Source of the DNA: Pirellula sp.
GTDB lineage: Bacteria > Planctomycetota > Planctomycetia > Pirellulales > PNKZ01
DNA: 64,000 nucleotides
Direction: 5' to 3'
Assembly (NCBI GenBank): GCA_013822735.1
Contig: PNKZ01000015.1
Location: 79,065-143,064, forward strand
Shown here piece after piece: positions 18,421 to 27,400 of this stretch. Positions within the stretch are counted from its first letter, which is position 1; the number at the start of each line of letters is the position of its first letter. A model generated the notes under the pieces. That model had not been told where the DNA came from. It saw only the letters and a list, made by a program, of their open reading frames with translations, and searched no databases. Both the position numbers and the translations under genes were made by a program.

Positions 18421-21400
18421 ATGCGCCAAACTCTCGTTACTTGGCTCTCCGGGTTGATCCGGCCTACGCCCTCTCGCGCCGCGCGAAGGCGTCGCCGAAG
18501 CTTAACGCCGAGCCTGCAAATTCGTCGACTCGAAGAGCGACGGGTTCTGAGCGTCGACGTCGTCGATGGTCAATCACTAACCATCGCGGAGAACAGCAAA
18601 GCCGACACGGTCGTTGGCACCGTCGCGGCGGCAAATGACCCGCCCGCCGAACCGCTGACGTATTCCATCACCGCGGGTAATGACTCCAACGCATTTTTGA
18701 TCAATCCCGTGTCGGGGGAGATTCGCGTCGCCGACGGTTCGCTTCTCGATTTCGAAACGCATCCGACCTGGGAACTCACGGTTGAAGCGCACGCGAACGG
18801 CGATCCGACGCAGCGCGATTCGTCGGTCGTTACGATTTCACTGACGGATGTCTCCGGTCCGGCGACTGCGAATTTTACCGGCAACGCGACTCTGGGCGCC
18901 TCGGGGAATCAGCTCACGCTCACATCCGGCGGCGCGACGCTTTGGACCGCAGGCCGCGAGGACGTAACCTCGCTCACGATTCTCGGCTCATCGGCCGCCG
19001 ATCATCTCGTCATCGATTTCACCGGCGGCAATCCCATTCCTGCCGGCGGCATTCACTACGACGGCCTCGACCAGCCCGGCGGTACCGTTGATTCGCTGGA
19101 ACTCGTGGGGACCTTCGACCACGCGGACTATCGTTACGACGACGGCCACAACGGCGGGATCGTCGTCACACAAGGAGTCGCCACCGGAGCGATTGAATAT
19201 CGCAACCTGGAACCGCTGGTAAATACCGGTTCGGCCGCGAACATCGTCTTTACGCTCGGCGCGGCGGCGGACCACGTCGTGCTGGAAGAGGTTACGCCCG
19301 GCACGTTGCGGCTGCGCAGCACCGACGCCGTGCCGACGTTCGAAACCACCACGTTCACCGCGCCGACGACTTCGCTCACGCTGCGCACCGGCGACGGCAA
19401 CGACACGATTACCGTGTCGCCGTTGACGGGCTCGTTTAGTCTGACGATCGACGGTGAAGGGGACTCGAATACGCTCATCGTCGATCAGGCCGACGCCGCC
19501 GTCGCGGCCCCGACATTCACGTTCGCAGGCTTCGAATTTTTGCAAACCGCGTCGCCCGACCATGCCGAGGCGCTCAGCGGCGCACTAGACGGCGGCCGCG
19601 GCGTGGTCGTCACTTCTCCCACCGGCTCGCTGCTTAGTATTACCGGCTTTCCAGAGTCCACCGCCGGTTTCGATCCGGCGCTATCACTCGGTCGCTTGCT
19701 CAATCCGGCGATTGTTGCCGGTACGCTCGGGGTCAATCTCCCGTCGTCAAATGTCGGTACCGCTGTTCGTAGCGGCGTCGTCGTCTCTTGGACCGGGGGC
19801 CAAACGCTGAGCGACCAAGCCGGCGACGACTTCGTGATCTACGAATCGTCGTCGAGTACCGACGGACCGGACGCAGCCATGGTGCAAGTGCACATCGCCG
19901 GCGCAGGCGGCGGCTGGACGAAGTGGCGTTACGAGACCGCCGACTCGCGCGCCCCCTACGGCGGCGTAGGAACGGCCGGCGCCTTCGCCACGGCGTTTGA
20001 TCTTGCCGACTTCGGCCTCACCGCCGGTCAGTCGATCGACCAAATACGTTACGTAAACATGACCGCCGCCGATCGCATGGAAGGCCCCGGCTATGAACGT
20101 GTCACCGGCGACGGCGTGTTGGTCGCGTCCGGCTTCGTCATTCCCGACGACAACGGCCTGACGAGCAACGTACTGCCGGATCCCGGCTCGTTCGCGTCGT
20201 TTGCCTACTTCGGCAACGCGACCTTCGATCCCGACCCGTTGTATTTCGGCGCGCTGCATCCCCTGGCGACGTCGGGAAATTCGCACAACTCCGATGTCAT
20301 CGCAGTTACGACGTCGACGATTTCGACGACGCGCAACGGCACCGCCGCACCGCTGATCAACTACTCGTCGATCTCGGAACTCGACGTCAATACGCGCGGC
20401 GGAGTCGACTCCGTCACGATCGACGTTGCCGCAGGTCTTCCCGCAACCATTCGCGTCGACGGCGGCAGTCCCACTTCGCAAGACTCGCTGATGGTGCGAG
20501 GCACGACCGGCGCGCAAAGCTTCGCTCTTTCGGGCGACGCAATCACCACTTCCGCAACGACGATCCGCGTTGCCGGAATCGAGTCGACGACCATCGACAT
20601 TTCCATGGCGGGTTCCGGCGACACGGTTGCCGTCGATCGATCGTTCGCCCTTTCCGGAAATGCGCCGAAGCTGCAAATTGTCGGCGGCGGCACGACGGAC
20701 AACGACCAACTGTCCGTCGATACGGAGTACCCGACGTCGTCGCCTGCCGCAGCCCAGAACTTTACGTTCGGCGGCGTGAAGTTCAATCAATCGTCGACGC
20801 CCAACCAGCTTTCCGAACTCGGCATCGGCACGCTCGATGGCGGCTACGGCGCCGTGATCACGACGCGACCGCTTAACTCCGGTTCGACGCCCACCTTCGT
20901 TCCATCGCCCGACGTCGTCACCGACGTGTTCAATCCGTCGCTCTCGTTGGGAGCATTGTGGGATCACGCAAGCGCCACGACTCCGCGCTACGTGAGCCTT
21001 CCCGACGGCTCGAATAACGGCACCGGCGCGCGCGGCGGCATTGCCATTAGCTGGGACAAGGGGCGCTCTCTTACAAACGTCGCCGGCGCCGACTTCGTGA
21101 TCTACGAGTCGGGAGACGCCGGGGCCGACGCCTTCATGGTGCAAGTGCACGACGCCGATACAGGCGTTTGGAGCCAGTGGGTTTATCATAAGGCGTCCGC
21201 GCCGACCGCCGGCGTGTACGCGACCTCGTTTGATCTCGCGGCCGATTTCGGCGTCGCCGGATCAGTCGACGCCATTCGCATCGCCAACCTCACGGCGGCC
21301 GATCGAGTCGTGAACGCATCGGGCGAGGGGACCGTAGTTGTCGGCGGCGGACCAGGAACTTTTGCGCCGCTCGATTCGACGAACACTCCGTTTGGCGCCG

Positions 21401-24400
21401 GCGGTTTTGATCCCGACTTGCTGTATTTCGGCGTGGTACCGTCTCTCGGTAACGTCACGTCGCGCAACGACGTCGTGAACGTCGATGCCAACTCCGTCGA
21501 CGTCGACGGCTTCATGGCGGTCAACTACGCCGGTCTCAAGGGCCTCACCGTCGACACCGGCGGCGGCGCCGATTCCATTCGGGCCACGCCGAGCACCGAT
21601 ACCGCGTACACCATTCAAGGCGACACGCCGGGCATTAGCGTCAATCCCGGCGATCGACTGGTGCTGGACTTATCGGGCGTCACCGCGCCGGTTTTCACCT
21701 CGACGGGAATCGGTGCCGGAACGCTGGCTTCAGGAAACCGCGCCGGCATCTCCGTAACCGGCATCGATTCCCTCGGCGCGACGGCGCAGATGAACGTCGT
21801 CGTTTCCGAAGCTGCGAATTCCGTCGCCGGTAACACAGATGCTTTCAACGTCAGTCGCAACGGCGCGAGCGATGAAATCTCCGTCAACGGGCAACTAGTT
21901 CTGCGCGTCGATCGAGAGGCCGTTGCCAACCTTCGCGTATCGGGCTCCGACGCGGCCGACGATCAGCTCACTATCGACTACTCGGGCGGCACTCCTGTTC
22001 CCGCCGGAAACATCACGTTTGCCGCAGGCTCCGGCGGTACCGACTTGCTCCGCACCACCGGCGGCACGGTGACTACCGTAACCCAGACCTACGCGAACTT
22101 GACCGACGGCAACACGGCGATCGACGCCGACCTCGTCAACTACACAGGGCTGGAGAGCATCACCGACGATCTCACTGCCACGAACCGCAACTTCGTCTAT
22201 CTCGCAACAAACAACGCGATCAACCTTGGCGACGATGTCTCCGCCGCAGGTAGATCGCAGATCGTCGGCGACCACGGAGCGACGACGCGCTTCCAAAACC
22301 CGACCTCCGCGCTCTCGCTCGACGCCGGCCCCGGCGACGATGTCATCACGCTGGCTCGGCTCGATACGGCATTCTCGGCCTCGGTAACCATTCGCGGCGG
22401 TGCCGGCAACGACGACATCGCGCTCGATGACAACGGTCGCGCGACCGTCGGCGGTACTGTCGACTGGATCAAGTTTCCGCTCGCAATCGACGGCGGCGGC
22501 CAGGACGAAGACCGCCTAACGATCGACGATACCGGCTCGACGCGCGATAAGACCTATAGCGTGAGCAACGTGCAAATCGGCGGTGCGGGCGTTCCCGCCG
22601 GGGCGGCCGTTGCGGTGCCGGGGGTCGTTCCGAACGTTAACGGCACCATCGACGGCACGGAGTGGGACCAGGTCCCCGTCGCCTTCGATTCCGGAGCCCG
22701 CCCGGCGTCCGGTTCGCAGTCGATTCTTCACTTCAACTTCGCCGCCAACGGCGGCAACACCACGGCCGACAGCACCGGCAATAACAATACGGGAGTGCTC
22801 GTCGAACCGCCCGGTCCGCAGTTTAGGGTCAGCCAAGGCAGGTTCGGCGGCGCGCTCGATTTCGACGGTGTCGACGACTTCGCCTGGTTCCAAGATGCGG
22901 CATTCGACGTCGGCGCGCGCGGCACCTTGAGTTTTTGGGTGCAGATGGACAACGTGAGCGGGCGAAACCAATTCTTTGAAGGGCCCGGCAATGCGGGGCT
23001 TGAGTTCCAGTATCGGCCCGACACGGGCGGACAGTTCTACGGACGTACGACCGACATCGGCGGCGACGCCGTTATTCGGGCCGGAGGCGATGCTTCGGCG
23101 CTGGGTATTTGGACGAACATCCAATACGTCTGGGATTTCTCCGGGCTCCCGGGCGACACGACGGCAAAGATGCGGATTTACGTGAACGGCGTCGAGTCGG
23201 CCTATCGCGCCGGCACTACACCGACCGATCTGACTTGGGCCGCCGTAGTCAACACCGTCAACGGCATGATGAACGTCGGACGTGACCCCGGCGATGCCGC
23301 GCGCATGTTCGACGGCCGCATGGACGACGTCGCCTGGTTCAATAGCGTGCTGACTGCCGCCGAGCGCAACGCGATTCGCACTGTCGGCGTCGAAGTCGCG
23401 CAGGCCGACACGGCCGGCGCCAATGCCTCCGGTCGACTGAATGCGACGGCCGTGGCCGGCGGCAAACTCGTTGCCTATTGGAATCTCGACGACGCGCCCG
23501 GCACGACCAACGTCGCCGGCGACGGCGGCACCTCGATCGTGCTTCATACGACTCCGCCGCTCGCGCAGTTCGTGGCGGGCGGCAAGTTCGGCGGCGCTCT
23601 CGATTTCGATGGCCTCGACAGCTACGCCACGTTCCAAGACCCGACGTTCAACGTCGGTGAGCGAGGAACGCTCAGCTTCTGGGTCCAGATGGACAATGTC
23701 GGCCGGCGCAATCAGTTCTTCGAAGGGCCGGGCAATTCCGGAATGGAGTTTCAGTATCGCAACTCCGGCAACGGCCAGTTTTACGGCCGTACTCAAGACA
23801 ACGGCGACTTCGTCATCCGCTCCGGCCCCGACAACGGCGTAGCCGGCGTTTGGACGAACATCCAATACGTCTGGGATTTCTCCGGACTTCCCGGCGATAC
23901 CTCGGCGAAGATGCGGATTTACGTCAACGGAGTTGAGTCTTCCTATCTTTCAAACGCTAATCCGGCGAACTCTTTCACGCCGCAAGACCTCAACTGGACC
24001 GCAATCACCAACACGGTCAACGGCGTCATGAACGTCGGCCGTGACCCCGGCGATGTGACGCGCGCTTTCGACGGGCGCATGGACGATATTGCCTGGTTCA
24101 ACACTGTGCTGACCGCGGCCGAGCGGAATGCCATTCGCGCGGTTGGCGTAGAAGCTGCGCAAGGCGATACGGCCGGCGCCAATGCTTCCGGCAGGCTCAA
24201 TGCCACGGCGGTCGCGGGTGGGAATCTCATCGCCTACTGGAACCTAAACGACGCTCCCGGCACGAAGATCGTGCCCGGCGACGGCGGCACGAGCATCGTC
24301 CTGAAGATCGGCCCTCAAACCGAAGGCGCCGAATTCATCGCCGCCGGCGGCCCGACGCTTCCTTCCGGCGGCGCACCGCTCAACGCCGTGTACTTCGACG

Positions 24401-27400
24401 GCAATAAAGACTTTATTCGCACTTCCGACTCTGCGAGCCTCGACTTCAACAAGTCGCAAGGCTCCATTTCGTTCTGGGTTCGGCCCGATCAGCTTACGGT
24501 CGACAACAGTGCGGCCAACGGCTACATCGCCTTGGCGGAAGATTCAAGCCAGCAAATCTTCGTCGGCATCTCGCGACAGCAAGACGCGGGCGCGGCCTTC
24601 GGCAACGCCGATTTCTTCGGTCGGATCGTCTTCTCGCCGTTTGAAAATACGCCGGCCTCGAACCAGAACATCGTCGTCAGCAATACCCGCCTCACCGTCG
24701 GGCAGTGGACGCAAGTCACCGTCACGTGGGATTACGCCACGCTTTCGGCGTCGATCTACATCAACGGCGCACTCGATTCGACGGTCGTCAACAAAACTTC
24801 AAATCCCGCGATCTGGACGCAAGCCGCCGGCAATACGGGCGACTGGCTCTTCGGCGCCGACGGCAAAACCCAAGGCCATGGGCTGCTCGGCGCGATGGCG
24901 GATATCGCCGTTTACGGCAACACGCTCCGCGCAAGCGAAGTGCAAAGCCTCTACCAAACCGGCGCCACGGATTCCGGCTCGTTCGATCTGGCGGGCGCCC
25001 GCGGCCGCTTCAGTTGGGACGCCAACTATGTTTACGGGCTCATCGAGTCGTATCCCGCAGGCCCCGGCACGGCCAACGGCCCCTTCGACAATCTCGAACT
25101 CGATCTCTACATCAACAACGGTGCAACCCTCGCCGCGAGGCTTGATGCTTCAGTTTTAGTGCCGGTGAACAACATCGCGGGCTCGACGGTCGCTCCATCC
25201 GGCTCCGACGTACAACTTTACGAATTCCGTATCCCGATTTCCGCGATCAATGACGGCGTAAAGGCATTCGATCCGGCGTCGGGAGACTTCCTCCGTTATC
25301 ACCTGCGAACCATCGACGGCGAAGTTGCCGGCAGCGGCTTCGACACGCGCGACACGACGCTCGGCTGGATCGTCGAGCCGCCGATCACCTCGGATAATTT
25401 GCGACGCATGGACTTTGCGAAGAGCGAAAATTTCTTCGGGGTCGGCGGTCGGCTCAACTACACGAATTTCGCCCATCTCACGCTTAATGCGGGCTCCGGC
25501 ATTGACGCGCTCACCGTCGTCGACTCGCAGATCGCGCCGGCGGCGACAAACCCGACGCGCACGTTCACGCTGAATACCGGCGGCGGGGCCGACGTCGTCA
25601 CGATCGATTCCGTCGACTCCGCCTTCCGCGCGGCCGTATCGATCGACGGCGAAGCGGGCACAGACGTCGTCACGATCAACGCGCCGCTCGCGCTCGGCAG
25701 CGCACTTTCGACCGGCAATCTGACCGTGACGGCCGAGACCATCGCCATGAACGCCGCCGTTGACACGACCGCCGGCACCGTCGGCAATGTCACCTTTCAC
25801 GTCGGCGGCACGCTCACGATCGCAGATACGGCGAACATCACCGCGGGCGGCGACGTTCTCATCGACGGCACCGGCGCAACCTCGACCGCCGGCGATATCA
25901 CCACGTTCGGCGATAAGATCACGGTCGCCACGCCTGCGACGCTGACCGGCGACGTCACACTGACGACCAGCAACGGTAACGTGCTCTTCAGCGGCGCCTC
26001 CCCGTCGGTAAAAGGCGACTACCTCCTTACGATCGATGCCGGCAACGGTGACGTTACTTTCAACGGCGCCGTCGGCGTTCACGCCGCGCCGACACACTTG
26101 AGCGGCATCGACGTCACCGCCGGAAGCTTGTGGTTCAAGTCGACCGTCGACGTCGACGACCAAGGAATCGATATCGACGTGACCGGCACGGTTCGCTTCG
26201 ATGGCGCGGTGACCACGACCGCGGGCGGCACAATGACCGTCACCAACGGCGGTATTCTCACGATCAACGACGCCGCCAATCTCGACCTCGACGGCGCCTT
26301 CACGCAAGACGGCGTCGGTGCCACGGACCTGTTCGCGAACATCACGACCACGAACGATAACATCGCCTTCCACGCACCCCTACGGTTGCAAGACGACGTC
26401 ACGTTTACGACCGCCGGCGGCGACGTTGGCTTCCAAGGTGCGACGGCGACGATCAACGGCACTCACCAGTTGAACGTTAACGCCTTCGGCGGCGACGTTT
26501 TGTTCGACGGCGCGATCGGCGCCGTCGCCGGCGGAACGCGCGTCGGCGGAATTCTCATCACGTCGTCCGGCAATGTGGACTTCGCCGCCCCGGCGTCGCT
26601 TGCATCCGGCGGCCTCGACATCACCGCCTCCGGCGCCGTGAACTTCAACGCCGCCGTCGACACGACCTCCGGCGGCACTGCGACGATCAAGAACGGCGGT
26701 CTCCTCACGATCGTCGACGCCGCCGACTTCACGCTCGATGGCGCTTTCGCCCAAACCGGCGTCGGCCAAACCTCGCTCGCCGGCGACATCTCGACGACCA
26801 ACGACGCCGTCTCCTTCAACGCCGGCGTTACGATCGCGACCAATGCCGCGGGCGCCGTCGTCATCGACACCGGAACCACCGGCGGCAACGTCACGTTTAA
26901 TTCCACGCTCGACTCTACGACCGCAGGCATCGAAGACTTGCGTCTGAATGCCATCGGACACGATGTCGTTTTTAACGGCCTTGTCGGCGGTGTGAAGGCG
27001 CTCGGCGAGATCACCATCGACGCCGCCCGTAACCTGAGCATCAACACGGGCCTCACCGCCGTTTCGCTAGCTAATGCCGCCGGCACGGGACAAACGTCGT
27101 TCTCCGGCGCCACGCACTTCACGCAAGACACGTCAGGCACGGCCCTCACGCTCAACACGCCGACGATCGTCAGCACCGCTTCGGTTACCTCCGACGGCGG
27201 CACGTTCTTCATCACCACAGACAACTTGAGCATTGGCGCGGCATTCAGCGTCACGAGCGACGGCGAGATTAACGTCGTCGAACGTACGGCAGGCCGCGAC
27301 CTGGAACTCGGCGGTAACACGGCCGGCCGCCTGGCGCTTGATGCCGCGGAACTGGCGTTCATCACGGCCAAGACGCTCCGCATCGGCGACAATCTCGCCG

